A DNA stretch of 19,147 nucleotides from NCBI GenBank assembly GCA_946494435.1, contig CAMMBO010000012.1, positions 1 to 19,147 of the forward strand, written 5' to 3'. The stretch comes from an uncultured Mycoplasmatota bacterium. GTDB taxonomy: Bacteria > Bacillota_I > Bacilli_A > RF39 > UBA660. The notes below the pieces were generated by a model that had not been told where the DNA came from, did no database searches, and was given only the letters and a program-made list of their open reading frames with translations. The translations under genes and the position numbers were made by a program. Below are positions 9,066 through 15,634 of the stretch, in pieces. Positions within the stretch are counted from its first letter, which is position 1. Each line of letters begins with the position of its first letter.

Positions 9066-9922
9066 ATGCTTTGATATAATTTATTTAACTCTGTAAGAGG
9101 GTTATCTTCAACAGTTTTTTCTTCTTCTTTCGCTTGTTCTTTTTCTTTTTCTTCTTTTAGTATTTTAACCATAAGCTTATACTCATCTAAGGTAAAGTTT
9201 TGTCCTAATAAGTTTATAGCAGGTTGTTCTTCTTTCTTTTCTTGTTTTGGTTCTTCTATAACAACTTGTTTCTTAGGAACTTTATAAGCTTCTTTAACAT
9301 CAAAATCATGAATTATATTGTAGTTTGTAAAAGATTCTACTTGGATTAAATTATGTTTATATTGATATTTTCTTATAAGATAGTAAATTCCTAGAACTAC
9401 CATCCAAAAGACAAAGATAAACATACTTAATTCTAAAAGACTTCTAACAGCATTACTACTATATAATTCTGTGATATTAAAGACATCTAGGTTAAGTGTA
9501 GCGATTTGTGATATCGCTAATATAAATAAGTACATAATGATAGCGAACGCAGTAGAATTTATAATTTTTAGCTTCAAGTCTGCTTTACTACTAAATATTG
9601 TTTTAAATAAAACGACGTTAGTTATAATTAACATAAGAAGATAAATAACAATATTTGGAAAGTAATAAGTTATAAACACTTCATTAATAGCATAATCTAA
9701 CAAGGTCATAAAACTACCACCATACTGGAAGGCTATAAAGATAAAGCCTGCTAGGTATAATAGAATATAAGTTCTTCTACTTTGCTTTCTATTAGAACCA
9801 TTAGTAGTAATAAATATGATAGTTAGAATTACTATGGCTGCTAATATCATTAGATATAAGTTTTTAGATGTAATTAAATTAAAAACTGTTTGTAATTTTG
9901 TTATCAATGATAATGGACTCAT
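9056..9922 (-). CDS. Five-helix membrane protein with charged cytoplasmic tail, third gene of the sortase operon
   Basis: 288 residues. Five hydrophobic segments lie at about 22-40, 51-70, 88-108, 122-143 and 163-184, followed by a 100-residue hydrophilic C-terminal tail that is Lys/Glu-rich (KQEKKEEQPA, KEEKEKEQAKEEE). The tail contains a short conserved-looking segment, LLGQNFTLDEYKLMVKILKEEK, which could be a protein-binding helix. The positive-inside rule places the tail in the cytoplasm. No family is recognised. The start is the ATG at 9920-9922, six bases after AGGGGGTG; a GTG at 9931 lies inside that binding site and is not used. It follows the sortase gene by 19 bases and precedes the operon terminator, so it is probably made with the adhesin and sortase. 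An assembly, scaffold or signalling role at the display site is a guess. Confidence 0.7.
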   Translation of the reverse strand: MSPLSLITKLQTVFNLITSKNLYLMILAAIVILTIIFITTNGSNRKQSRRTYILLYLAGFIFIAFQYGGSFMTLLDYAINEVFITYYFPNIVIYLLMLIITNVVLFKTIFSSKADLKLKIINSTAFAIIMYLFILAISQIATLNLDVFNITELYSSNAVRSLLELSMFIFVFWMVVLGIYYLIRKYQYKHNLIQVESFTNYNIIHDFDVKEAYKVPKKQVVIEEPKQEKKEEQPAINLLGQNFTLDEYKLMVKILKEEKEKEQAKEEEKTVEDNPLTELNKLYQSIRD

Positions 9923-9941
9923 TAATAACACCCCCTTTTAT

Positions 9942-10598
9942 TTATTTGACACTATCTAGTTCTGCTATATAAATAGTTTGTGTAGAACTATCATCTTTAG
10001 TACAGGTAATTAAGGTAAGTGTCGTCTTATCATAATTTCTCTTAATAGAGACAGTACCTGTATTTTTTTGTTTATATATATTTGTTATTTTGTATTTGTA
10101 GTTTATACCAGCATAGGTAACTATAGCTTCATCTCCTACTTCTAGTTTGTATAAGTTTTTAAAGAAAGCTTTCCAACCAGTACCAGAGTGTCCGGCTATT
10201 ATTAAGTTACCATTAGTAACATCTGGCATATCACTACCTTTTATTATTTCTATATTTGCTTCTACGGTATTAAGCTTTGATGTAATATTGTAAAAACCCC
10301 TTCTAAACTTTATTTTTGGTATTTCTAAGTAACCAATATAACTTTCAATATCTTGATAATTTTTTGTATTTGTTTCTTCTTCATCAGTATTAACTTCTGT
10401 AGTGTTAACATCATATATTTCATTCTCACGATTATCATATATCTGTTCATTCATATAATCATAGGCGAATAATTTTTTATCACTGATGAAATTATAAAGA
10501 ATAAAGAACCCTCCAATTGTTATTACAAAGGCTCCAATAAGAGCGACTGTACTAGGAGAGATTCTTTTCTTCTTATTTAACTTTTTGTTTTTTGCCAT
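9942..10598 (-). CDS. Sortase, atypical (no arginine at the usual site)
   Basis: Cysteine transpeptidase that cuts sorting signals and joins surface proteins to the cell wall. 218 residues: basic N-terminus, one membrane helix (about 17-37), an acidic linker (about 50-80), then the sortase barrel beginning at YIGYLEIPKIKF (87-98). Catalytic His137 is in IIAGHSG and Cys199 in TLTLITCT. In classes A-D an Arg normally follows the Cys by about nine residues; here the segment after Cys199 is TKDDSSTQTIYIAEL, with Gln/Thr where Arg is expected, and the nearest Arg is Arg187 upstream. This places it in an unusual subgroup that I cannot assign to a class. The ATG lies inside the end of the adhesin gene (26-base overlap, +1 frame) with only a poorly spaced AGGA, implying translational coupling. 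The adjacent adhesin is the obvious substrate. Confidence 0.9.
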   Translation of the reverse strand: MAKNKKLNKKKRISPSTVALIGAFVITIGGFFILYNFISDKKLFAYDYMNEQIYDNRENEIYDVNTTEVNTDEEETNTKNYQDIESYIGYLEIPKIKFRRGFYNITSKLNTVEANIEIIKGSDMPDVTNGNLIIAGHSGTGWKAFFKNLYKLEVGDEAIVTYAGINYKYKITNIYKQKNTGTVSIKRNYDKTTLTLITCTKDDSSTQTIYIAELDSVK

Positions 10599-12393
10599 TG
10601 TAGTATACGAATCCTACTCCGGATATTAAAAGCACTGATCCAAATAAAGTACTTATTAGGGATTTACTACTTCCAGTAAATGGAACTTCTACTATTTCGT
10701 TATTTTCAAAGAAAACTAGGGCAGAAGGTGTTTCATCACTAATTGTAAATGTATATATTTCATCACTCTTTGTATATCCTTCTGGTGCTTGTTTTTCTTC
10801 TACTGTATATTTGCCATCTTTTAATCCTGTAAGAGTGTGTCCTTCTTCTGTTGATGTAAACTCATCTACTATATTGCCATCACTATCTTTGATTATAAGT
10901 ACGGCTCCTGATATTGGATTACCTGTCTTACCATCAACTTTAAAGACAGTTACTAATTTTTCAATAGCTTTGTTTTCAATTGTTACTGTTACATCTCGAT
11001 GATCTTTATCTACTGTGAATTCATATATTTTGGCAGTTTTTTCATATCCAGTTGGAGCTTTTGTTTCTTCCACTGTATATGTGCCATCTTCAAGACCAGT
11101 TAATTTATGTGGTTCAGTAGTTGTTACAAATTCTTCTATTACTTTACCAGAACTATCTTTTACTACTAATGTCGCTCCTGCGACAGGATTTTTTGTAACT
11201 GAATCTATTTTTATAATAGTTGCATTTCTCTCAACTTCTTTATTTTTAAACCTAATGGATATGTTTCTATTTGTATCAGTAATAGTAAATTCTACTACTT
11301 GATCATTTAGAACATAACCGTCTGGAGCTTTTGTTTCTTCTAATGTATAAGTGCCGTTTGGCAAATTGTTAATTACATGAGATGATGTCGTTGATGTCCA
11401 AGTTGCTACAACTTTACCAGAACTATCTTTTACTTCGAAAGTAGCACCTGCTAAAGGTTGTTCTGTTTTATCATCTATTTTTGTAATTGTTACTTTACTT
11501 GTAGAAAGTGTTAAATTTGTTTGATCTGTTACTGTTGTTGTTTCTGGATACAATACTGATCCCATAACATCCTGTTTAGTTGAATCACTTGATTTATACA
11601 TATATGCTTTATTTATTGAACCTGTTGCTGTTACTTTTACTGTAATATTTAAATTACCAATATCAACATTATTAACTGGTACTCTAATTTTAAAGCTTTC
11701 ACTTGGATCAAATGATGTTTGGGCTTTTCCTGTTGTAGCATTAACAACTGTAGTTCCAGATGGAGCATTATTTAAAGAAATTGTATAGTTACCTGTTGTA
11801 TATAATGTTTTAACACTAATATTGTTTGATTCATAATATTTTTTATCACTTGTTAAATTTAATGTGCTATTATTATTAACTAAGCTAATGGCTGGTTTAG
11901 CATATGATGTTTGCTTTTTTCCACCCTCCACTAATGCACTTACATAATGTCTAAGATTATATGGATCTGATCCGGTATATTTAAATGAATCTGGTAAATT
12001 ATGGCTACCTGTAGTTTCATCTAAATACCACCAAATAGCAGCTTGGGTAATATAGTAATCTTTATCTGAATCTCCTGTAATATTTACCCTTGGATATCCA
12101 TTAGATAAAATATAGGCAAGTCCTGCTGGTGCTTCTCCTGATAATGTCATCTTAACATTATATGGTATACCTTTGTGAAAATCTGTACAGTATACATATC
12201 CTCCTAAACTGCTTGTTAATTTGGCATAATGCCAATTATTAATATATCCAGTTAGTAATTTTTCACTATTTGCTGTAAAACTAGATGGTGCAGAAGCAGC
12301 CGCATTTATTCCTGTAATTCCAAAAATACTTAAAGCTGCTACTAAAATTGTCATAATTAAATATTTAAACTTTTTAGTTTTTAATCTTTTCAT
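10573..12393 (-). CDS. Thioester-domain adhesin with three CnaB repeats and VPFTG sorting signal
   Basis: 606-residue secreted, wall-anchored surface protein. Order: signal peptide (1 to about 35, basic N-terminus, AAASA end), thioester domain of the TQXA type (about 45-165) with Cys69 in YCTDF and Gln117 in ITQAAIWW, the pair expected to form an internal thioester able to bind host or surface amines covalently. Then comes a beta-rich spacer (170-298), three SpaA/CnaB-type domains of exactly 90 residues, and a C-terminal sorting signal: VPFTG (570-574), a hydrophobic helix (about 577-597) and a Lys-rich tail. In each CnaB repeat Lys (305, 395, 485), the Glu of the YT-EE motif (352, 442, 532) and Asn (384, 474, 564) recur with a 90-residue period, consistent with isopeptide Lys-Asn bonds catalysed by Glu. 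The ATG follows a G-run binding site. First gene of the operon with the sortase. Confidence 0.93.
   Translation of the reverse strand: MKRLKTKKFKYLIMTILVAALSIFGITGINAAASAPSSFTANSEKLLTGYINNWHYAKLTSSLGGYVYCTDFHKGIPYNVKMTLSGEAPAGLAYILSNGYPRVNITGDSDKDYYITQAAIWWYLDETTGSHNLPDSFKYTGSDPYNLRHYVSALVEGGKKQTSYAKPAISLVNNNSTLNLTSDKKYYESNNISVKTLYTTGNYTISLNNAPSGTTVVNATTGKAQTSFDPSESFKIRVPVNNVDIGNLNITVKVTATGSINKAYMYKSSDSTKQDVMGSVLYPETTTVTDQTNLTLSTSKVTITKIDDKTEQPLAGATFEVKDSSGKVVATWTSTTSSHVINNLPNGTYTLEETKAPDGYVLNDQVVEFTITDTNRNISIRFKNKEVERNATIIKIDSVTKNPVAGATLVVKDSSGKVIEEFVTTTEPHKLTGLEDGTYTVEETKAPTGYEKTAKIYEFTVDKDHRDVTVTIENKAIEKLVTVFKVDGKTGNPISGAVLIIKDSDGNIVDEFTSTEEGHTLTGLKDGKYTVEEKQAPEGYTKSDEIYTFTISDETPSALVFFENNEIVEVPFTGSSKSLISTLFGSVLLISGVGFVYYNGKKQKVK
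10684..11493 (-). repeat. Three tandem 270-base CnaB-coding repeats
   Basis: Repeat units at 11224-11493, 10954-11223 and 10684-10953 each encode 90 residues beginning with the -T--K-D strand. The motifs KDSSGKV (KDSDGNI in the third unit), L-DGTYTVEETKAP-GY and the closing -N- strand recur in register. Bases are less similar than the protein, so this is an old duplication under structural constraint rather than a fresh one. Confidence 0.9.
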
Positions 12394-12425
12394 TTAAAAT
12401 CCCCCCAATTTGTTTTTGTGCCTAT

Positions 12426-12454
12426 ATTATAGCACTTTTTTTATAAATATGCAA
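12426..12454 (-). promoter_or_regulatory. Promoter of the adhesin/sortase operon
   Basis: Minus-strand TTGCAT (12449-12454), a 17-base spacer and TGC-TATAAT (-10 at 12426-12431, extended). The start codon is about 33 bases downstream of the -10. It lies immediately after the T-tract of the upstream terminator. Confidence 0.75.
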
Positions 12455-12463
12455 GATATTTCG

Positions 12464-12510
12464 AAAAAAAGCAAAAAGTAGAACTGTTTAAACAATAAAT
12501 CAGTTCTACT
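12464..12510 (-). terminator. Intrinsic terminator of the lipoprotein/YtxH operon
   Basis: Perfect 10-bp inverted repeat AGTAGAACTG (12477-12486) and CAGTTCTACT (12501-12510) with a 14-base loop. On the minus strand it is followed by TTTTT-GC-TTTTTTT. It lies 22 bases beyond the stop of the YtxH-like gene. Confidence 0.85.
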
Positions 12511-12531
12511 ATATTATATTAATTTTTTATT

Positions 12532-12948
12532 TTATTTTGCTTTAGATTCTTTAGATTCTAGTTTCTCTAGTACATCACTAACTACATCTATGGCTTTTAA
12601 TCTTAACTCTTCAGCTGCTTTTTCTAAGACTGGTGTTCCTTTAGCAACAGCAAGATTAACTAAGTCTTGGCATTTTTTCTTTATATCTTCACCTTTTTTC
12701 TTAGCAATCTTTAAAGCTTTTTCTTTATCTAAATCTTCTAGTTCCGCTTTAATTTCATCTACTTTCTCTTCAAACATCGCTTTAACTTCTTCAGTATCTA
12801 CTGATTTTATTTTAGAAACGACGTTATCTAACTTTTCTTTTAAATCTTTTCTTGTTTCACTACCTTTTTTAGGTGCAAATAAAATTCCTAAGCCTGCACC
12901 AATAGCAGCTCCTGCTACAAATTTTCCAATTCCACTTTTTTTACTCAT
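12532..12948 (-). CDS. YtxH-like small envelope protein
   Basis: 138-residue member of the YtxH family. The N-terminus has the family hallmark: a short Gly/Ala-rich hydrophobic segment, KFVAGAAIGAGLGILFAPKKG (residues 8-28), followed by ETRKDLKEKL and a long amphipathic, Lys/Glu-rich helix to the end. Such proteins are membrane-associated through the glycine-rich segment; in B. subtilis YtxH is a general-stress protein of unknown mechanism. The start is the ATG at 12946-12948 (GGGAG six bases upstream). A TTG immediately before it is in frame but unneeded. It overlaps the stop of the DUF948 gene by eight bases, the same pairing as ytxG-ytxH, and is the last gene before the terminator. Confidence 0.85.
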   Translation of the reverse strand: MSKKSGIGKFVAGAAIGAGLGILFAPKKGSETRKDLKEKLDNVVSKIKSVDTEEVKAMFEEKVDEIKAELEDLDKEKALKIAKKKGEDIKKKCQDLVNLAVAKGTPVLEKAAEELRLKAIDVVSDVLEKLESKESKAK

Positions 12949-13213
12949 CAATATCTCCCTTTCCTTTCCTATTAAATATACTTGTTATAAAATTAACGAT
13001 ACTACCAACAACAGTATCAGTAACTAAAGTTAATTTATTACTAACAGTATCAACTAAATTAAAGACTCCATCTAAATTGTCTAGTTTTTTCTTGGTATCA
13101 TCTAAAATAGCATCTACTTTATTTAATGTATCTAATGCTTTTAAAGCTAGAACTATTAAAATAATTACTAATACTATTAATAGACTATCCAATATTACCC
13201 CTAAAAATTCCAC
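12941..13213 (-). CDS. DUF948 (YtxG-like) membrane-anchored protein
   Basis: 90 residues starting at GTG (13211-13213): an N-terminal membrane helix (about 3-24, FLGVILDSLLIVLVIILIVLA cut short here), then an amphipathic coil with hydrophobic heptads (KALDTLNKVDAILDDTKKKL) and a polar tail. This is the DUF948 layout seen in B. subtilis YtxG, although shorter than the usual length of about 140. The GTG start is fixed by AGGAG eight bases upstream, a site that overlaps the last codons and stop of the preceding gene. It likely works with the YtxH-like protein encoded just downstream; the molecular role is unknown. Confidence 0.8.
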   Translation of the reverse strand: MEFLGVILDSLLIVLVIILIVLALKALDTLNKVDAILDDTKKKLDNLDGVFNLVDTVSNKLTLVTDTVVGSIVNFITSIFNRKGKGDIDE

Positions 13214-13216
13214 TTT

Positions 13217-14179
13217 TTATTCTCCTTTCTTTTCATCATACATTGAGTCAATTAAATCGAATAGATTGTCTTCAATGCTAGTATCATCTTTTTTAGGTTC
13301 CTCTTCATCAAAATTCTTTAAATCTGTTCTTCTACCTGTCGCTTTTTCATGAGAAACATCTTTATAGTCGATGTTATACTCTAATCCTAAATCACTATAG
13401 TATTCTTCAGCATCTCCCATAGTAACTTTTGCAACTGATGGAGTATTATCATCACTAATATCTAAAAGACTATCTTCTTCTCTTATATCTGTATTTTCTT
13501 CTTGTTTATTATCCTGAAAGTCTTTTTGTTTGTTTGAAGTAAGCTCTTCTTCAAAGATATCATCACTATTGCCATAAGCCTTTTCTCTAACACTATCAAC
13601 ATCAATATTTTTTGACTTATAACTACTAGTTATTCTAACTTCTTTTTTTGTCACAATATCGTCTTTTTTGTAGTTTTGGTCTAAAACACCATAAATTGGA
13701 GAAATAATTGGAGAAGGATGAAATGTTTTCTTTTCTTTTTGCCTAGAAGCACTTCCATATTCATGTATCTTTATTTCGTTATCATTAAGAGACCCATAAA
13801 GATTTTTTTGTTCATGTTTTTTATCTCCTTGATATAAAGGTCTTGTTTCTTTAACTTCTTTTTTTATAGGTTTAGGTTTTTCTTCTTTTTTAGGTTCTAC
13901 TTTAGGAAGTGGTTTTGGTTCTTTCTTTTCCTCTAAGTCAATAAAATCATCATCTAAGATAGCTTTAAACTTAAAATCTCTATTAGGAGTTTCAACCTTT
14001 GTCTCTTTCTTTTCTTCTTCAACTATTAAATCTTCCTTTGGCGTTTGTTTCTTAGGTTTATCTTCAACTATTATTTTTTTGGCAATAGGTTTTTCTTTCT
14101 TCTTTACTTCTTTTTTTTCTTCAACTTCTACATATTCTTCTTCAAAAAGAGCATTTTTTAATTTATCTAGTAGTTTCAT
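13217..14179 (-). CDS. Long disordered, highly charged protein with a SepF/SftA-like N-terminus and short conserved-looking motifs
   Basis: 320 residues, dominated by Lys/Glu/Pro-rich low-complexity sequence (e.g. 20-60 and 80-115), no signal peptide or membrane helix. Three islands look ordered or motif-like: an amphipathic start MKLLDKLKNALFEEEYVEVE (1-20), resembling the membrane-targeting helix of SepF; HPSPIISPIYGVLDQNYKKDD (154-174), a hydrophobic linear motif reminiscent of the PSPIYG motif I recall from the N-terminal linker of Bacilli SftA/FtsK-like translocases; and a C-terminal helix, DNLFDLIDSMYDEK (304-317). In B. subtilis sftA and murC lie next to ytxG-ytxH, which fits this position, but no FtsK motor is present. 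I infer a membrane-associated scaffold or division-site protein; the family is not firmly recognised. The ATG has AGGTGGAG upstream. Confidence 0.65.
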   Translation of the reverse strand: MKLLDKLKNALFEEEYVEVEEKKEVKKKEKPIAKKIIVEDKPKKQTPKEDLIVEEEKKETKVETPNRDFKFKAILDDDFIDLEEKKEPKPLPKVEPKKEEKPKPIKKEVKETRPLYQGDKKHEQKNLYGSLNDNEIKIHEYGSASRQKEKKTFHPSPIISPIYGVLDQNYKKDDIVTKKEVRITSSYKSKNIDVDSVREKAYGNSDDIFEEELTSNKQKDFQDNKQEENTDIREEDSLLDISDDNTPSVAKVTMGDAEEYYSDLGLEYNIDYKDVSHEKATGRRTDLKNFDEEEPKKDDTSIEDNLFDLIDSMYDEKKGE

Positions 14180-14197
14180 GAATTTACTCCACCTTTC

Positions 14198-14875
14198 TTA
14201 GTTTTCTTCTATTTCTATTCTATCTTCGCTAGTATTCTTATCGCCATAGCCTTCATAGATACCATATTTTTCCTCATATTCTAGATAGGTATCCTTTGTA
14301 GCAGTACTGCCTTTTGGTTTCATAACGTCATATGTATCTTCTTTATAATTTAGGACATTGTTACCTATAAGACTCTCTAAAACTGTTCTGTTAAATTCTA
14401 GAGACTTTAAAATACTACTCATATTTATAATAGCACTTTTTATCTCATTTTCTTTAACAAATGCTTCAATTTTACCATAATTGTACATGTATTCTATAAA
14501 ATATCTATCTGTATCTTCTATTTTTGTTATTTCTAAATAGCCTTTTTTCTTGTTATAGTTTAATTCTTTAGAAAAGTATGCTTTTTTATTTACTTTGTAA
14601 TCTGTCTCTTCTTTATTATAGTAACTAACAACATCAATATAGAAATAGTAGGTATTATTGTACTCATCTTTTAAACTAGCATTATATTCGTCTTTTTCTA
14701 ATAGTTTTAAGCCTTTAGGTATATAGTACTCATATCCTTCAAAGACATTATTAGATAGGTTCGTATCACTTTCTAGCATAACATCTACTACTTCATCTAT
14801 ACTCATATTGGTTAAGTTAGTACAACCTGTTAGAGTTAAGACAGCGATTATTAATAAAATTATTTTCTTTTTCAA
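14198..14875 (-). CDS. Predicted lipoprotein, first gene of the YtxG/YtxH operon
   Basis: 225 residues. The N-terminus MKKKIILLIIAVLTLTGC is a complete lipoprotein signal with the lipobox LTGC, so Cys18 is lipidated and the protein sits on the outer face of the membrane. The remainder is Tyr/Asn/Glu-rich, with an alpha/beta look (EYYIPKGLKLLEKDEYNASLKDEYNNTYYFYIDVVSYY split across strands) and an acidic tail that is probably disordered. No family is recognised. It starts at TTG (14873-14875), supported by the intact signal peptide and a GTAGGTG site seven bases upstream; no in-frame ATG is available nearby. It is followed 18 bases later by the disordered charged protein, so the four genes down to 12532 are likely one operon from the promoter at 14899-14928. 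Confidence 0.75.
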   Translation of the reverse strand: MKKKIILLIIAVLTLTGCTNLTNMSIDEVVDVMLESDTNLSNNVFEGYEYYIPKGLKLLEKDEYNASLKDEYNNTYYFYIDVVSYYNKEETDYKVNKKAYFSKELNYNKKKGYLEITKIEDTDRYFIEYMYNYGKIEAFVKENEIKSAIINMSSILKSLEFNRTVLESLIGNNVLNYKEDTYDVMKPKGSTATKDTYLEYEEKYGIYEGYGDKNTSEDRIEIEEN

Positions 14876-14898
14876 TATGCAACACCTACTCTTATATA

Positions 14899-14928
14899 AT
14901 TATAGCAAATAAATATTTAGTTTGTCAC
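14899..14928 (-). promoter_or_regulatory. Promoter of the lipoprotein/YtxGH operon
   Basis: Minus-strand GTGACA (14923-14928, five of six), an 18-base spacer and TGC-TATAAT (-10 at 14899-14904, extended). The -35 lies in the last codons and stop of trmB. Confidence 0.65.
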
Positions 14929-15551
14929 TTCTTTTGTGCAAAAAGATGATAGACATTTTTCCCTATTTTATTAAAACGCATCTCATATTCACTCATAATT
15001 ATATCAGTATGGGTTTTATGATAGTCAAATGAGATATCACTTAAGGCATAGCCATTACTACTTAAAGTTTCAAGGGAATAGATAAATAAATCTTCATTAT
15101 CAGTTTTCATTTCTATTCTTTTAGTATCTTTAAATAAAGTATCATACTTATCTAAAAATATTTTACTAGTTAAACGTCTATTGTACCATCTTGTCTTAGG
15201 CCATGGGTCTGAGAAGTTTAAATAGATTAAATCTATCTCTTTAGAAAATACTTTATCGATATCTAGAGCATTCATTCTAATTAGTTTTAAATTATCTAAG
15301 TCAGCGGGTATTTTTTTTATCGCTTTTGCCATAACACTATCAAACTTTTCTATTCCTATATAATTAATATCTTTGTATTTAAGGGCATTTTCTAGAATAA
15401 ATTTACCTTTACCCATACCTATTTCAATATAGATAGGATTATTATTATTAAATAGTTCTTTCCATTTTCCTTTATAGTCTTCAGGATTTTTAATTAAATA
15501 TTTACAATTATTTAGTATTTCTTCTTTATCTTTAACATTTCTTAAACGCAT
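14925..15551 (-). CDS. trmB: tRNA (guanine-N7-)-methyltransferase TrmB
   Basis: SAM-dependent enzyme that makes m7G46 in the variable loop of tRNAs. 208 residues, close to the B. subtilis enzyme (about 213). The SAM-binding loop YIEIGMGKG (41-49), the acidic Glu68 after strand 2 (IGIEKF), the hallmark NFSDPWPKTRWYNRRL (112-127), MKTDNEDL (148-155) and the C-terminal TDIIMSEYEMRF (182-193) are all present. The start is the ATG at 15549-15551 (MRLRNV), six bases after GGAGG and matching the family N-terminus MRxR; an in-frame ATG six codons upstream lacks a site. It is transcribed divergently from the small coiled-coil gene. In B. subtilis trmB also lies near the ytx genes. Confidence 0.95.
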   Translation of the reverse strand: MRLRNVKDKEEILNNCKYLIKNPEDYKGKWKELFNNNNPIYIEIGMGKGKFILENALKYKDINYIGIEKFDSVMAKAIKKIPADLDNLKLIRMNALDIDKVFSKEIDLIYLNFSDPWPKTRWYNRRLTSKIFLDKYDTLFKDTKRIEMKTDNEDLFIYSLETLSSNGYALSDISFDYHKTHTDIIMSEYEMRFNKIGKNVYHLFAQKK

Positions 15552-15576
15552 AATAAACCTCCAAGTCATATAGCAT

Positions 15577-15605
15577 ATTTTATCATAAATAAATAATCTT
15601 TTGAA
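15577..15605 (-). promoter_or_regulatory. Promoter for trmB
   Basis: Minus-strand TTCAAA (15600-15605), a 17-base spacer and TGA-TAAAAT (-10 at 15577-15582, extended). It overlaps the likely upstream region of the divergent gene, whose -10 TATAAT is at 15606-15611 on the plus strand, so the two promoters are nearly back to back. Confidence 0.5.
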
Positions 15606-15611
15606 TATAAT
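15606..15611 (+). promoter_or_regulatory. Likely -10 element for the small coiled-coil gene
   Basis: A perfect TATAAT on the plus strand 24 bases upstream of the ATG at 15635, with no clear -35. It abuts the -35 of the divergent trmB promoter, so expression of the two genes may interfere. Confidence 0.4.
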
Positions 15612-15634
15612 ATCTTGAAAGTGAGGAAAAATAT

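Noticed and set aside
10811..11302. Plus-strand open frames opposite the adhesin repeats
   Set aside because: Ser/Thr/Val-rich shadows of the CnaB-coding repeats; no start signals.
10684..11493. Regular 270-base periodicity as a possible CRISPR or satellite array
   Set aside because: The period is protein-domain sized, in frame, and diverged at base level; it encodes CnaB domains.
12590..13352. Plus-strand open frames opposite the YtxH-like, DUF948 and scaffold genes
   Set aside because: Antisense shadows of Lys/Glu-rich genes, rich in Ser/Phe as expected from reading such codons backwards.
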